Counted from the stretch's first letter, positions 37,833 to 48,942 are shown. The stretch: DNA of 64,000 nt from Gordonia polyisoprenivorans NBRC 16320 = JCM 10675 (GCF_000241325.1 NZ_BAEI01000057.1:1-64000); one strand, 5' to 3'. Numbers and translations are program-made. The notes: generated by a model not told the origin, from the sequence alone.

Positions 37833-38549
37833 GTGACTTCGTCCCCGCCCCGCTCCTTTGGCTCTTTCATGTCGGTCCTCGCCGTGGGGATGGGCCGGGT
37901 CGGCGTCGAGGGCGCCGACCTCGTCCTGCCCCGCACGTGCGGTGGATGCGGCCGCCCCGGGTGCGACTGGTGTCCCGACTGTGCGGCGAGGATCGCCGAC
38001 GCGCCCCTCGAACTGCATCCCCGGGTGGCGATCGACATCCCGGTGTGGTCGGTGGGACGTTATCGGGGACCGCTGCGCGCCTCGATCATCGCGATGAAGG
38101 AGCACGGAAGACGTGACCTCGTCACACCTCTCGGACGGGCGCTGGCCGACACGCTGATCACGCTGGCCCGCTGGGGCGAGCTGCCCGACGCCGCGCGGCT
38201 TCATCTGATCCCGGCGCCGACCCGCCCGCTTGCGGCCCGGCGTCGTGGCGGTGACCCGGTGACGGCAATCGCCGGCGTCGCGGCCGGACGACTGGGTCCA
38301 CGGGCCCGGGTGCGGCCGCTGTTGACCACGGCGATGACCACCCGCGACTCGTCGGGTCTCGACGCGCGCGAGCGGCGCGCGAACCTGCGTGGCAGCGTCC
38401 GTATCCGCACCGGCGCACGCTGTCCTCCGGGTGCGGCGATCCTCGTCGACGACGTGCTCACCACCGGCGCGACGGCTGCCGAATCGGTGCGGGTGTGCCG
38501 CGCACACGGCATCGGGATCGGTGCGGTCGTCGTCCTCGCCGGGGCCTGA
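37833..38549 (+). CDS. comF: ComF-family phosphoribosyltransferase-like protein
   Basis: A 238-residue protein with an N-terminal four-cysteine zinc motif, CGGCGRPGCDWCPDC (residues about 36-50), and a C-terminal phosphoribosyltransferase fold with the PRPP-binding loop AAILVDDVLTTGAT. It belongs to the ComF/GntX family (DNA uptake or carbon metabolism; in mycobacteria Rv3242c, role uncertain). GTG 37833 is uncertain because no ribosome binding site is seen; ATG 37869 is an alternative. The gene points opposite to hpf and lpqB, unlike M. tuberculosis where all run the same way. Confidence 0.85.
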   Translation: MTSSPPRSFGSFMSVLAVGMGRVGVEGADLVLPRTCGGCGRPGCDWCPDCAARIADAPLELHPRVAIDIPVWSVGRYRGPLRASIIAMKEHGRRDLVTPLGRALADTLITLARWGELPDAARLHLIPAPTRPLAARRRGGDPVTAIAGVAAGRLGPRARVRPLLTTAMTTRDSSGLDARERRANLRGSVRIRTGARCPPGAAILVDDVLTTGATAAESVRVCRAHGIGIGAVVVLAGA

Positions 38550-38577
38550 ATTGCCTGGCGCCACAACCGAGTTGTCG

Positions 38578-40350
38578 TCAGGGGATGACCGGGATGGTCC
38601 CCGGTGTCATCGCCGGTTCGACCTCGGTCCAGTATTCGTCGGCCTGACCGTTGGTGCTGCCGAGACGCAACACACCACGCTGGTCGGCGATGTAGACGGT
38701 CGTCGGGTTGGCAACGACCGCGGTGACCGGCGGCGAGACGTTGCCACTGAGCAGGCCGACGGCCGGGGTGCCGCTGATCGACACCTGCACCACGGGCGAG
38801 TCGGTGGCGTCACGGGCGACCATCACGGTGGTCGGCGACGCCCAGTCCAGCGACACCGCGCGATTGCCGATGTTGTAGGCGGCGATCATCGGCTGCGCGA
38901 GGGTGAGTTGCCCGTCGGCGTTGGTCGCGAGCACCGCGAACACCACCTGGCCGGACACGATCATCGCGACCCGCACCCCGTCGGGGGCGACCTGCATCTC
39001 GGTGATCGGACCGCGCACCAGCGCGGCGACCTGCCCGGCGTCGATCTCGGCGACGCGGGCACCGCCGGGGTCGTTGCCGATCCACTCGACGGGCCGGCCG
39101 TCGACGACGGCCCAGACCAGGTCGTTCTCGGGACCGAAGGAGGGCCGGGTGATCGACGTGCCGGAGGCGATCGTCGTCGGCGCCCCACCGTAGTCGCCGA
39201 CCGCCAGATTCAGCCGGGGGTCGGGGCCGTCGGCGGCGAGGACGGCGGCCACATGCGATCCGTCCGGAGAGATCGACGCCGACCGTACCGAGGTCCCGGC
39301 GCCGAGCGGACCCGGCACCGGCACGGTGCCGTCGTCGATGACCTTGGACATCGCTCCATTGCGAATGATGTTGAGCCCCACCGCCGATGTCGGCGGCACG
39401 TTCGGGTCGAAGGCCCGCACGTCGGTCGTCTGCCATCCCGCGGCCCGGTCGCCGACGAGTGGTGCACCGTCGGCGTTGATGACGTACGGACCGCCGATGT
39501 CGGCTCCGCTGAGGGTCCAGATGATCTGTGCGGCGAGCAGCGTGCGATCCCGGGTGGACGGACTGCCGATACCGGTCAGGTCGACGCGCACCCCGCCGCC
39601 GGCCACCGGAGTGACCGGACCCCGCATCGCGGCCCCACTCGGAAACGCGGAATCGACCGCGGTGGCCAGATCGTCGGCCGGCCCGTCGATCAACGTGTTC
39701 ACCAGCGTCGTCGGGTCCGAATCGGTACCGCCGTAGAGCCACCTCGGGTCCGGCACGAGGTGCGATCGCGTCCGGTCGGTGTAGTACACCGAGACCGAGC
39801 GGTAGCTGACCTCGAACTGGTTGCGGTCGATCATCGTGCGGTCGGGCAGGGTGCCGTCGATGCGCCACTGATTGCCCACCCGCGCCAACGTCAGGGTGGT
39901 CTCCACCTGTCCGGTCGCCGGCAGCAGTTGACCGTCGGGTTTGAGGACGCCCACGTTGTCGCCGACGAGGCGCATCCGAACGGCGGTCGGGCTGCGCTGA
40001 TCGACGTAGGTGTTGATGTCATCGAGGATGATCGCGTCACCGCGCTCGTCCCATTGCGCCGCGGTCACCGGGGCGAGGAACTTGCGGGCCGCGGCGTGCG
40101 CGTCGGTGGGTGCCGCGGTGGCCTTGAGGTATGCGCGGACCAGCGCCTCGGGGTCCATGTCCGGCTGGGGCGCCGGCACCGCGTTGGTCGGGCCCTCGCG
40201 GGCGAAGGAGCTGATGGGTTGCGGCAGCGAATCGTCGGGGATACCGCCGCAGGCCGCGACCAGCGCCGCGACGACACACAGCAGCGGTACCAGCAGGCGC
40301 CATCTCGCCCCGACCGACCTCGTCGCGGCCGACCGATGTTCACTCGCCAC
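38578..40350 (-). CDS. lpqB: Lipoprotein LpqB, partner of the MtrAB system
   Basis: A 590-residue lipoprotein anchored outside the cytoplasmic membrane. The signal peptide [19 protein letters not shown] ends in a lipobox with lipidated Cys34. It is followed by the LpqB N-terminal GerMN-like region and a C-terminal beta-propeller (repeats such as [17 protein letters not shown]). In mycobacteria LpqB binds the sensor part of MtrB and modulates it. It starts at GTG 40350, overlapping mtrB by 11 bases, the usual mtrA-mtrB-lpqB operon order. Confidence 0.95.
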   Translation of the reverse strand: MASEHRSAATRSVGARWRLLVPLLCVVAALVAACGGIPDDSLPQPISSFAREGPTNAVPAPQPDMDPEALVRAYLKATAAPTDAHAAARKFLAPVTAAQWDERGDAIILDDINTYVDQRSPTAVRMRLVGDNVGVLKPDGQLLPATGQVETTLTLARVGNQWRIDGTLPDRTMIDRNQFEVSYRSVSVYYTDRTRSHLVPDPRWLYGGTDSDPTTLVNTLIDGPADDLATAVDSAFPSGAAMRGPVTPVAGGGVRVDLTGIGSPSTRDRTLLAAQIIWTLSGADIGGPYVINADGAPLVGDRAAGWQTTDVRAFDPNVPPTSAVGLNIIRNGAMSKVIDDGTVPVPGPLGAGTSVRSASISPDGSHVAAVLAADGPDPRLNLAVGDYGGAPTTIASGTSITRPSFGPENDLVWAVVDGRPVEWIGNDPGGARVAEIDAGQVAALVRGPITEMQVAPDGVRVAMIVSGQVVFAVLATNADGQLTLAQPMIAAYNIGNRAVSLDWASPTTVMVARDATDSPVVQVSISGTPAVGLLSGNVSPPVTAVVANPTTVYIADQRGVLRLGSTNGQADEYWTEVEPAMTPGTIPVIP

Positions 40351-42007
40351 CGACGGCTCCCTCGACGCGGGCGGGTTTGGCGACGCTCTTGACCTTGCTC
40401 GCGCCGACCGGCTTCAGCGGCAGCGGAGAGCCGAGCACCTTGTGTCCGCGTACCAGGGGCAGGGTCAGCCGGAAGCAGGCACCTTGACCGGGTTCGCCCC
40501 ACGCTTCCAGCCGGCCCTGATGCAGCCGGGCGTCCTCGATGCTGATCGCCAGGCCCAGCCCGGTGCCGCCGGATCGGCGGAACCTCGACGGATCGGAGCG
40601 CCAGAAGCGGTTGAACACCAACTTCTCCTCACCCGGACGAAGACCGATGCCCTGATCGCGGACGGTGATCGCCACGGCGTCGCCGTCGGAACGCATCGAC
40701 AACGTCACGGGTTTGCGCTCCCCGTGGTCGATCGCGTTGGCCAGCAAATTGCGCAGGATTCGCTCGACCCGGCGCGGGTCGATCTCGGCGAGGACCGGCT
40801 CGGCCGGGAGATCGAGGATCAATTCGGTACCGGTCTCCTCGGCCAGGCGCGACACCGTCGAGAGCGCAGCGTCGATCGGGATCGCCATGTCCATCCGTTC
40901 GGCGGCCAGCTCGGCCATACCCGCATCGTGTCGGGAGATCTCCAGCAGTTCGTTGAGCAGCGTCTCGAACCGGTCGAGTTCCTTGTCCAACAATTCCACG
41001 GATCGGCGGCGCACCGGGTCGAGCTCGTCGCGGCCCTCATAGAGCACGTCGCTGGCCATCCGGACGGTGGTCAGCGGCGTCCGCAACTCGTGACTGACGT
41101 CGGAGGTGAACTGCCGTTGCAGCCCACCGAACTCCTCGAGGTGGGTGATCTGCTTGGACAGGCTCTCGGCCATGTCGTTGAACGACATGGCCAGCCTTGC
41201 CATGTCGTCCTCACCGCGGACCGGCATGCGTTCCTTGAGTCGGCCGTCGGCGAATCGGACGGCGATCCTCGACGCCGAGCGCACCGGGATGACCACCTGT
41301 CTCGACACCAGCCAGGCGATCGCCGCCAGGAGACCGAGCAACACCACACCACCGGTCAGCAACGTGCCCCGGACCAGGTCGACCGTGCTGTTCTCGGTGG
41401 TCAACGGGAAGACGAGGTACAACTCCAGCCCGGGCACCGAGGCGTTGGTGGGTGAGCCGATGATGAGTGCGGGTTCCTGGCCGCCGGTCGAGTTGGCCAC
41501 CGACGAATACTGGTAGGCGATCTGACCGCCCTGCACCATGTCGCGCAGGTTCCGGGGGATCTCCGACACCGGTCCGACGCCGGTCGCACTGCCGTCGGCG
41601 CCGGTACCGGGCACCAGCAGCACCGTGTCGAACGTGCCGACGTTGCCCGACGACTGTCCGCTGTCGATGTCCCGGTCGGTGAGCAGCGACCGTGTCTGGC
41701 GCAGCCGGTTCTGCACCGACATGTTGCCGTCACCGCTGGCGAGATCGCGTTCCACCGACACCCGGGCGCGCTCGACCTCCTCGGTCGCCGCAGTGAGTTT
41801 GACGTCGAGCAGCCGGTCGGTGATCTGACTCATCAGGACGAACCCGAGGATCAGGAGCACGACGAAAGACAGCACCAACGTCGAGACCACAACCCGCAAC
41901 TGCAGTGAGCGTCGCCAGATCCGGCCGAAGACCGAGGCGATCGCGCTCGCCGTGCGGGTGAGCCGTCCGAAGGTGCTGTTGACGCGTCGTCTGTTGCGAC
42001 CGATCAC
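40340..42007 (-). CDS. mtrB: Sensor histidine kinase MtrB
   Basis: A membrane sensor kinase of 555 residues. One transmembrane segment lies at residues about 38-60 ([20 protein letters not shown]) and the second at about 225-245; the extracytoplasmic sensor is between them. Then come HAMP, HisKA with phospho-accepting His306 in [10 protein letters not shown], and HATPase_c with N-box [16 protein letters not shown] and GGTGLGLAI. It controls cell-wall and division genes with MtrA. GTG 42007 overlaps the mtrA stop (GTGA), indicating coupled translation. Confidence 0.96.
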   Translation of the reverse strand: MIGRNRRRVNSTFGRLTRTASAIASVFGRIWRRSLQLRVVVSTLVLSFVVLLILGFVLMSQITDRLLDVKLTAATEEVERARVSVERDLASGDGNMSVQNRLRQTRSLLTDRDIDSGQSSGNVGTFDTVLLVPGTGADGSATGVGPVSEIPRNLRDMVQGGQIAYQYSSVANSTGGQEPALIIGSPTNASVPGLELYLVFPLTTENSTVDLVRGTLLTGGVVLLGLLAAIAWLVSRQVVIPVRSASRIAVRFADGRLKERMPVRGEDDMARLAMSFNDMAESLSKQITHLEEFGGLQRQFTSDVSHELRTPLTTVRMASDVLYEGRDELDPVRRRSVELLDKELDRFETLLNELLEISRHDAGMAELAAERMDMAIPIDAALSTVSRLAEETGTELILDLPAEPVLAEIDPRRVERILRNLLANAIDHGERKPVTLSMRSDGDAVAITVRDQGIGLRPGEEKLVFNRFWRSDPSRFRRSGGTGLGLAISIEDARLHQGRLEAWGEPGQGACFRLTLPLVRGHKVLGSPLPLKPVGASKVKSVAKPARVEGAVGGE

Positions 42008-42681
42008 GGCGGGCCGGCCTTGTAGCCGACCCCCCTCACCGTCAGAACGACCTCCGGGTTCTCCGGGTCGGTCTCGACCTTCGCGCGTAACCGCTGAACA
42101 TGCACGTTGACGAGTCTAGTGTCGGCCGGATGCCGATAACCCCACACCTGCTCGAGCAGGACGTCGCGGGTGAACACCTGTCGGGGTTTGCGGGCCAACG
42201 CCACGAGCAGGTCGAATTCGAGCGGCGTCAAGGAGATCGGGACGCCGTCGCGGGTCACCTTGTGTGCGGGAACGTCGATCTCCACCGGCCCGATCGACAG
42301 CAGTTCCGCGGGCTCCTCGTCGGTGCGGCGCAGCCGTGCGCGCACGCGGGCGACGAGTTCCTTGGGTTTGAACGGTTTGACCATGTAGTCGTCGGCGCCC
42401 GACTCCAGGCCGAGCACCACATCGACGGTGTCGGACTTGGCGGTCAGCATCACGATCGGCACCCCGGAGTCGGCGCGCAGCACCCGGCAGACGTCGATGC
42501 CGTTCATTCCCGGCAACATCAGGTCGAGCAACACCAGATCGGGGCGGATCTCGCGAACAGCGGTCAGCGCCTGGGTCCCATCACCCACCACGAACGGCTC
42601 GAACCCCTCGCCGCGCAACACGATCGTGAGCATCTCGGCGAGCGCGGCATCATCATCGACGACGAGGATCCGTGGCTTCAT
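42004..42681 (-). CDS. mtrA: Response regulator MtrA
   Basis: A 225-residue OmpR/PhoB-type regulator. The receiver domain (residues 1-120) has acidic pocket VVDDD and phospho-acceptor Asp53 in [11 protein letters not shown]. The C-terminal winged helix (about 130-225) ends [17 protein letters not shown] 42681 begins [11 protein letters not shown], the family start; it has no clear Shine-Dalgarno. It is the first gene of the mtrA-mtrB-lpqB operon. The tmk gene lies divergently upstream, not co-directionally as in M. tuberculosis. Confidence 0.96.
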   Translation of the reverse strand: MKPRILVVDDDAALAEMLTIVLRGEGFEPFVVGDGTQALTAVREIRPDLVLLDLMLPGMNGIDVCRVLRADSGVPIVMLTAKSDTVDVVLGLESGADDYMVKPFKPKELVARVRARLRRTDEEPAELLSIGPVEIDVPAHKVTRDGVPISLTPLEFDLLVALARKPRQVFTRDVLLEQVWGYRHPADTRLVNVHVQRLRAKVETDPENPEVVLTVRGVGYKAGPP

Positions 42682-42833
42682 GCTGACAATGGTGACACTG
42701 TTGTGACCATCCGGCCGTGATCGACGCGCCGCGCGTTCGTGACGCCCGGACGCCGGTGGCCGCCGCCGTCCGGGCAGAGTGGTCACGCGGACACAACCGC
42801 ACAGGCAACCGGTCAATCACACAGGAGCACAAG

Positions 42834-43493
42834 GTGGGTCGACTCATCGCCGTCGAGGGACTCGACGGCGCCGGTAAGAACACGCTGGTCACCGGCCTGG
42901 TTCGGCGATGGCGGGAGCGGGGTGTCGCCGTGGCCACGGTCACCTTCCCGCGGTATCACCAGTCGCTGTTCGCCGACGTCGCGGCCGAGGCGCTCCACGG
43001 CGAGCACGGGGACCTACGCGAGAGCGTGTACGCGATGGCCCTGTTGTTCGCGCTCGACCGATCGGCGGCGGCCCCGGAGATCCGGGCCGCGCTCGAGAGC
43101 AATGACGTCGTCGTCGCCGACCGCTATGTCGCGTCGAACGCCGCCTACAGTGCCGCGCGTCTCGCCCAATCCGCCGACGGTGAGGTCGTGCGATGGGTGC
43201 ACGACCTGGAATTCGGGCGGCTGGATCTCCCCCGACCCGACCACACCCTGTTCCTCGCCGTGTCGGCGGACGTCGCGATGAGTCGAGCGCAGGCACGATC
43301 CGCCGGCGACCCGACGCGACCCCGCGATCACTATGAGCGCGACGCGGATCTGCAACGCCGTGTCGATGCGACGTATCGCGAGCTGGCCCGGTCCGGGTGG
43401 GCCTCGCCGTGGACGGAGGTGGCCGACGCGGCACCGGAGACACTGATCGACCTACTCGGCGCCGGGGTCGACGACCCGAATGACGCGCGCTGA
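42834..43493 (+). CDS. tmk: Thymidylate kinase
   Basis: Converts dTMP to dTDP, 219 residues. The P-loop is EGLDGAGKNTLV, where the usual Ser/Thr-type position before Thr is Asn (M. tuberculosis has Arg there as I recall). The DRY-type motif VVADRYVASNAAYSAARL and the LID region RAQARSAGDPTRPRDHYE follow. GTG 42834 has AGGAG 6 bases upstream. It is divergent from mtrA, with the promoters in the 152 bases between them, and is followed 54 bases on by a Pro-rich membrane protein gene. Confidence 0.93.
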   Translation: MGRLIAVEGLDGAGKNTLVTGLVRRWRERGVAVATVTFPRYHQSLFADVAAEALHGEHGDLRESVYAMALLFALDRSAAAPEIRAALESNDVVVADRYVASNAAYSAARLAQSADGEVVRWVHDLEFGRLDLPRPDHTLFLAVSADVAMSRAQARSAGDPTRPRDHYERDADLQRRVDATYRELARSGWASPWTEVADAAPETLIDLLGAGVDDPNDAR

Positions 43494-43547
43494 CGCCGCC
43501 GCACGCGGTCCGATAGCCTGGCTGGACCCACGTCGCGAGGAAGACTT

Positions 43548-44582
43548 ATGACCTATCCGCCGCCCCATGGTGGCGATGCACCGCGGGAGCCCGCACAGTC
43601 GGCACCCACGCCCGAGGAGGTCGCCGACCCGGTGACCCCTGGTGCGGGACCGACCCCGACGCCCGCGCAGATGCCGACCCGCACGATGACGACCTGGACT
43701 GCCGGCGGACACACTCCGCCACCGCAGGCGCCTTCGCCGCAGGGTCCCGCGCCCGGCGCGGCCGCCTTCCCGCCACCGACACCGGTGTCGCAACCCGTTG
43801 CCGCCCAACCCTTTTCATCACCGGTGCCGCCGTCGTACCAGCAGCCGCCCCCGTACCAGCAGCCGCCGTCTCAGCCGGCGCCGGGGTCGTTCGGTCTGCC
43901 GGCGACTCCTGGACTCCCGGCGGGCGGCGTGCCGGGAGGTGGCTTCGGGCCCGGTGGCGGCTTCGGGCCCGGCGGCCCGACCGGTCCCGGCATGCCCGGT
44001 GGCGGGCAACGTCCGCCGGGCGGCCCGCGTAACACCGGCGCGCTCGTTGCCATCGGCGCGGGCGTGCTCACGGTCGTCGTGATCGTGGCACTCGCGGTGA
44101 CGTTGATCGTGGTCAACACCGGCAGCAGCACCGACACCACGGTCGCGACCGGTGCGCCGTCGACCGCTCCGTCCACACCCGGCGGTGGTGGCGCGAGCAC
44201 CGCACCCGACACCGACACCCCGACCCAGTCCGCCCCGGACACCGACGGTACGTCCGCGGTGGACCCGGCGACCGCATACGCCATCGCCGACGCGATGCAG
44301 CGCTACATCGCCGCGGCCAATGCCCGCGACGTCGCCCGGATGCAGGCCACGGTCTGTAGCGCGGCGCGATCGTCGGTGCAGGCGCCAACACAGCAGGGCA
44401 ACCTGGTGCTCGAACAACTGCGGGTGAACTCCATCAACGGCGACACCGCACAGTCGACGATCCAGACCCACCTGGAGCTGGGATCGCAACGCAGCAGCAG
44501 CCAGGAGGACACGGTGAGTTTCGAACGCGAGAACTCGTCCTGGTACTACTGCCCGGGCGCCGAGCCCGCCATCACCGCCTGA
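43548..44582 (+). CDS. Proline-rich single-pass membrane protein
   Basis: A 344-residue protein. Residues 1-160 are a low-complexity Pro/Gly/Ala region (PPPYQQPPSQPAP-type runs and GGFGPGG repeats), predicted cytoplasmic. One membrane helix lies at about 163-190 (GALVAIGAGVLTVVVIVALAVTLIVV). A Thr/Ser/Pro stretch leads to an external domain (about 240-344) that resembles the NTF2-like/DUF4878 type. GAGGAAGACTT is the ribosome binding site. Such proteins are common in Mycobacteriales near envelope genes; the function is unknown. A shared terminator separates it from the convergent sahH. Confidence 0.75.
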   Translation: MTYPPPHGGDAPREPAQSAPTPEEVADPVTPGAGPTPTPAQMPTRTMTTWTAGGHTPPPQAPSPQGPAPGAAAFPPPTPVSQPVAAQPFSSPVPPSYQQPPPYQQPPSQPAPGSFGLPATPGLPAGGVPGGGFGPGGGFGPGGPTGPGMPGGGQRPPGGPRNTGALVAIGAGVLTVVVIVALAVTLIVVNTGSSTDTTVATGAPSTAPSTPGGGGASTAPDTDTPTQSAPDTDGTSAVDPATAYAIADAMQRYIAAANARDVARMQATVCSAARSSVQAPTQQGNLVLEQLRVNSINGDTAQSTIQTHLELGSQRSSSQEDTVSFERENSSWYYCPGAEPAITA

Positions 44583-44616
44583 GGACACCGAGAACCCGGT
44601 ACTGACGAATAGCGAA

Positions 44617-44658
44617 AAACGCTGCCCCGCTCGAGGTGTCGAGCGGGGCAGCGTTTTC
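44617..44658. terminator. Bidirectional terminator between convergent genes
   Basis: An 18-bp perfect stem AAAACGCTGCCCCGCTCG / CGAGCGGGGCAGCGTTTT with a 6-base loop (44635-44640). The A4 and T4 ends give a U tract on both strands. It serves both the Pro-rich protein gene and sahH. Confidence 0.93.
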
Positions 44659-44672
44659 GAGATGGGTGCGCC

Positions 44673-46151
44673 TCAGTAACGGTAGTGCTCGGGCTTGTAG
44701 GGTCCCTCGACGTCGACGTTGATGTACTCGGCCTGCTCCTTGGTGAGCTTGGTCAGCGTGCCGCCGAGCGCCTCGACGTGGATCTTGGCGACCTTCTCAT
44801 CGAGATGCTTGGGCAGCCGGTAGACCTCGTTGTCGTACTCGTCGTTCTTGGTCCACAGTTCGATCTGTGCGATGACCTGGTTGGAGAAGCTGTTGCTCAT
44901 CACGAACGACGGATGACCGGTCGCGTTGCCGAGATTGAGCAGCCGGCCCTCGCTCAGCACGATTATCGAGTGGCCGTCGTCGAAGATCCACTGATCGACC
45001 TGCGGCTTGACGTTGATCCGCTTGGCGCCGGAACGCTCGAGACCCGCCATGTCGATCTCGTTGTCGAAGTGCCCGATGTTGCCCAGGATCGCCTGGTTCT
45101 TCATCTGCTTCATGTGCTCGAGCAGGATGATGTCCTTGTTACCGGTCGAGGTGATGACGATGTCGGCCCCGGAGATCGCATCCTCGACGGTGACCACGTC
45201 GAATCCGTCCATCAGTGCCTGCAGGGCGTTGATCGGGTCGATCTCGGTGACCTGGACGCGTGCGCCCTGACCGGCCAGCGATTCCGCACAGCCCTTGCCG
45301 ACGTCGCCGTACCCGCAGATCAGGACCTTCTTGCCGCCGATGAGGACGTCGGTGCCGCGGTTGATGCCGTCGATGAGCGAGTGGCGGGTGCCGTATTTGT
45401 TGTCGAACTTGGACTTGGTGACCGAGTCGTTGACGTTGATGGCCGGGAACGCCAGGTCGCCGGCAGCGGCGAACTGATAGAGCCGCAGCACACCGGTGGT
45501 CGTCTCCTCGGTGACGCCCTTGACCGACTCGGCGACCTTCGACCACTTGGTCTTGTCGGCCTCGAAGCTCGACCGCAGCAGATCCAGGAAGACCTTGTAC
45601 TCGGCGGAGTCGTTCTCATCGGCGGGCGGAACGACACCGGCCTTCTCGAACTCGGCGCCGCGCAGCACCAGCATGGTGGCATCGCCGCCGTCGTCGAGGA
45701 TCATGTTGGCGGGCTCGTCGGGGTTGGGCCAGGTGAGCATCTGCTCGGCGGCCCACCAGTACTCCTCGAGCGTTTCGCCCTTCCACGCGAACACCGGGAC
45801 GCCCTTGGGCTCGTCGGGCGTGCCGTGCGGGCCGACGACGACTGCGGCGGCGGCGTGGTCCTGGGTGGAGAAGATGTTGCACGAGGCCCACCGGACCTGC
45901 GCACCGAGCGACACGAGCGTCTCGATGAGCACCGCGGTCTGGATGGTCATGTGCAGCGACCCCGAGATCCGTGCGCCCTTGAGCGGGGCGACCTCGGCGT
46001 ATTCGCGCCGCAGCGACATCAGGCCGGGCATCTCGTGTTCGGCGAGTTCGATCTCCTTGCGGCCGAAGTCGGCCAGCGAGAGATCGGCAACCTTGAAGTC
46101 GATGCCGTTGATGGAGTCTGCCTGCGGTGCGTCGTTCTGCACCATGGTCAT
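44673..46151 (-). CDS. sahH: S-adenosylhomocysteine hydrolase
   Basis: Cleaves S-adenosylhomocysteine to adenosine and homocysteine, restoring the methylation cycle. 492 residues, normal for the bacterial long form. NAD binding is at [19 protein letters not shown]; substrate-side motifs are [16 protein letters not shown] and the C-terminal [15 protein letters not shown], ending in the family [12 protein letters not shown] 46151 follows AGGGGACC; ATG 46145 is two codons further. It is a stand-alone leftward gene here, whereas in M. tuberculosis sahH precedes tmk in the same direction. Confidence 0.97.
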   Translation of the reverse strand: MTMVQNDAPQADSINGIDFKVADLSLADFGRKEIELAEHEMPGLMSLRREYAEVAPLKGARISGSLHMTIQTAVLIETLVSLGAQVRWASCNIFSTQDHAAAAVVVGPHGTPDEPKGVPVFAWKGETLEEYWWAAEQMLTWPNPDEPANMILDDGGDATMLVLRGAEFEKAGVVPPADENDSAEYKVFLDLLRSSFEADKTKWSKVAESVKGVTEETTTGVLRLYQFAAAGDLAFPAINVNDSVTKSKFDNKYGTRHSLIDGINRGTDVLIGGKKVLICGYGDVGKGCAESLAGQGARVQVTEIDPINALQALMDGFDVVTVEDAISGADIVITSTGNKDIILLEHMKQMKNQAILGNIGHFDNEIDMAGLERSGAKRINVKPQVDQWIFDDGHSIIVLSEGRLLNLGNATGHPSFVMSNSFSNQVIAQIELWTKNDEYDNEVYRLPKHLDEKVAKIHVEALGGTLTKLTKEQAEYINVDVEGPYKPEHYRY

Positions 46152-46329
46152 CTGGTCCCCTTCGGAGTCGGTGTGGCTCCTCGCGTGACACCGGTGAGCG
46201 CAGGGTGCGCCCACCGGGGACACGACGAAGAGATCTGAGGACCAGGCTATCCGACGCCGTCAGCGGGCCGCCGGGCGTGGGGCGTGGGCGCCGAGCGGGA
46301 CGCCACCGGGCGCGCCGCTCCAGGGCGGA

Positions 46330-47877
46330 TCACTCCTTGGACAGGTCGGGGCCTCCGGACGCGGCGGCACCCGCGCTGACGGTGTCGACGCCCTCGACCT
46401 CGCCGCGCTCACGCTTGCCGACCATCGAGTGGCGCATGCCGTACAGGAAGTAGACGGCCACACCGATCACCATCCAGATGACGAAGCGAATCCAGGTCAG
46501 CGCCGACAGATTGAGCATCAGCCAGATGCAGGCCAGGATGGCCAGGACCGGGATGATCGGTCCGCCGGGAACGGTGAAGCCGCGGTCGAGATCCGGCCGG
46601 GTGCGGCGCAGGATCATCACACCCGCCGCCACGACGATGAACGCGAACAGCGTCCCGACGTTGACCATCTCCTCCAGTTTGTCGATCGGGAAGAAGCCGG
46701 CGACGATGAACACCACCAGTCCGATCAGCAGGGTGAGCCGGGCCGGGGTACCGAAACGCGGGTGCGTCTTGGCCAGACCGCGTGGCAGCAATCCGTCGCG
46801 GCACATGGCGAACAACACCCGCGACTGGCCGAGCATCAGGACCATCACGACGGTCGTCAGACCGGCGAGGGCACCGATGGCAATGGTTTTCTCCGCCCAG
46901 GTGACCCCGTTGAGCGCGAATGCGGTGGCCAGATTCTTGGGTTCGCCGTTGCCTGCGCTGGTGGCCAGCTGTGTGTAGCTGACCATTCCGGTCACCACGA
47001 TGGTCACCAGGACGTAGAGGACGGTGACGATCGCCAGCGATCCGAGGATTCCGCGGGGGACGTCCCGACGCGGGTTCCGGGTTTCCTCGGCGGTGGTGGC
47101 GACCACGTCGAATCCGATGAACGCGAAGAAGACGATCGACGCCGCCGCCAACACGCCGTACCAGCCGTAGGAGCTCTCGCCGCCACCGGTGATCAATGAG
47201 AACAGTGACGAGTCGACCGACTTCTCGGCGCCCGCACCGCTTTCGCCGGGCGGGATGAACGGGCTGAAGTTGGCGGCCTTGACGTAGAAGAACCCGACGA
47301 CGATCACCAGCAGCACCACGGCCACCTTGATGGCCGTGATGACGGCACTGACGCGCGAGGACAGTTTGGTGCCGAGTACCAGCAGCGTGGTCACCACGGC
47401 GACGATGATCATCGCCCCCCAGTCGATTGTCACCGACCCCACATCGACTGTGCCGCCGGAGAATCCGAACACACTGCCGAGATAGGACGACCACCCCTTG
47501 GACACCACCGAGGCGCCCACGGCGAACTCCAGGATCAGATCCCACCCGAGAATCCACGCGAGGAACTCGCCGAAGGTCGCGTAACCGAAGGTGTACGCCG
47601 ATCCGGCGACCGGCACGGTCGAGGCGAATTCGGCGTAACACAGCGCCGCCAGGGCACAGGCGATGGCGGCCATGATGAACGACAGCGAGATGGCCGGGCC
47701 GGCCTTGTTACCCGCGGTGGTCGCGGTGATGGTGAAAATACCTGCGCCGATGACCACCGACACCCCGAAGACCATCAGATCCCACGAAGTCAGGTTCTTG
47801 CGCAGTTGGTGTCCGGGCTCATCGGTGTCGGCCATCGATTGCTCGACGGACTTGACCCGGGTCAGCGGGTTGGCCAT
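46330..47877 (-). CDS. APC-family amino-acid permease
   Basis: A 515-residue cationic amino-acid transporter-like protein (YfnA/CAT type) with about 12-14 membrane helices. The first helix motif VFGVSVVIGAGIFTITA and FAFIGFDVVATTAEETRNP are typical. It corresponds in place and type to Rv3253c in M. tuberculosis. GAGAGG precedes the ATG. It is 106 bases before sahH on the same strand, far enough to have its own promoter. The substrate is probably a basic or neutral amino acid. Confidence 0.87.
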   Translation of the reverse strand: MANPLTRVKSVEQSMADTDEPGHQLRKNLTSWDLMVFGVSVVIGAGIFTITATTAGNKAGPAISLSFIMAAIACALAALCYAEFASTVPVAGSAYTFGYATFGEFLAWILGWDLILEFAVGASVVSKGWSSYLGSVFGFSGGTVDVGSVTIDWGAMIIVAVVTTLLVLGTKLSSRVSAVITAIKVAVVLLVIVVGFFYVKAANFSPFIPPGESGAGAEKSVDSSLFSLITGGGESSYGWYGVLAAASIVFFAFIGFDVVATTAEETRNPRRDVPRGILGSLAIVTVLYVLVTIVVTGMVSYTQLATSAGNGEPKNLATAFALNGVTWAEKTIAIGALAGLTTVVMVLMLGQSRVLFAMCRDGLLPRGLAKTHPRFGTPARLTLLIGLVVFIVAGFFPIDKLEEMVNVGTLFAFIVVAAGVMILRRTRPDLDRGFTVPGGPIIPVLAILACIWLMLNLSALTWIRFVIWMVIGVAVYFLYGMRHSMVGKRERGEVEGVDTVSAGAAASGGPDLSKE

Positions 47878-47994
47878 TCGCCTCGACCTCTCTTGTTTGG
47901 TGCAGCCGTGTGCGGTTCGAGCCGATCGGCGAGAACGACCACCACGGTGCCGACTGGTTGCGGTGGGCTAGACGCTAATCGACGCGATCACGAC

Positions 47995-48942
47995 TTACCC
48001 GGATTTCGGTGCGGATCGGGCCGACGGATCGCTGCGGTCGATATCGGGTTCGAGGTAGATGATGCGGGCCTGCGGTACCGCCGCACGCACCCTGGTCTCG
48101 GCGGCGTCGATGGTATGGGCCACGGTCTGCAGGTCGGCGTTCGGTGGCATCGCGATCTTCGCGGCCACCAGCATCTCCTCCGGGCCGAGGTACTGGGTCT
48201 TGATGTGGATGACGCGGTCGACGCCGTCGGCGGCGAGCGCTGTCATGATCGCGGCCTCCTCGGATTCGGTGGCGCCCTCCCCGATCAACAGGCTCTTCAT
48301 CTCCACGATGAGCACGATCGCGATGACCCCCAGCAACACCCCGATGCAGACCGTCCCGATGCCGTCCCAGATCGCATCGCCGGTCGCCATCGTCAAGCCC
48401 ACGCCGCCGAGGGCGAGGACGAGACCGATGAGGGCTCCGCTGTCCTCGAGCAGGACGACGGGCAGTTCGGGGTTGCGAGAGTTGCGGATGAACCGCCACC
48501 AGCTCGCCGACCCCTTCAACGGCCGCGACTCGCGAAATGCGGTGGCGAAGCTGTAGCTCTCCAGGCAGATCGCGACGAGCAGGATGACGACCGCGACGAG
48601 CGGCGACTCAAGCCCGTGGTCGTGGGCGTGAATGATCTTCTCGACTCCCTCGTAGAGCGCGAAAAGCGAACCGAGAGCGAAGATCACGAGTGCGACGATG
48701 AACGAGTAGAAATACCGGTCGCGCCCATACCCGAAGGGATGCAGCCGATCGGCCCGGCGGGCCGATCGTTGTTGCCCGAGCAGCAGTAGGCCCTGGTTGG
48801 CGGTGTCGGCGACCGAGTGCACGCCCTCGGCGAGCATCGACGACGAGCCGGTGACGGCGAACCCGACGAACTTGGCGATCGCGATACCGGCATTGGCGGT
48901 CAGGGCGGCGACGATCGCCTTCTTGGAACCTTCGGCGGACAC
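47995..48942 (-). CDS. Cation diffusion facilitator (CDF) family metal efflux protein
   Basis: A 315-residue CDF transporter with about six membrane helices. Helix 2 has the metal site HSVADTANQG and helix 5 has EDSGALIGL. The C-terminal cytoplasmic metal-sensing domain (about 215-300) follows. The form, with HPFGYGRDRYFYSFIVAL, fits the Zn/Fe/Mn-type group. GTG 48942 has GGAGGATC upstream. Exports divalent metal in exchange for protons; the metal cannot be determined. Confidence 0.87.
   Translation of the reverse strand: MSAEGSKKAIVAALTANAGIAIAKFVGFAVTGSSSMLAEGVHSVADTANQGLLLLGQQRSARRADRLHPFGYGRDRYFYSFIVALVIFALGSLFALYEGVEKIIHAHDHGLESPLVAVVILLVAICLESYSFATAFRESRPLKGSASWWRFIRNSRNPELPVVLLEDSGALIGLVLALGGVGLTMATGDAIWDGIGTVCIGVLLGVIAIVLIVEMKSLLIGEGATESEEAAIMTALAADGVDRVIHIKTQYLGPEEMLVAAKIAMPPNADLQTVAHTIDAAETRVRAAVPQARIIYLEPDIDRSDPSARSAPKSG

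Noticed and set aside
46152-46260. SAH or SAM riboswitch in the sahH leader
   Set aside because: The leader has GC-rich short helices, but I could not match the conserved core of either riboswitch class by eye. A covariance-model search would decide.
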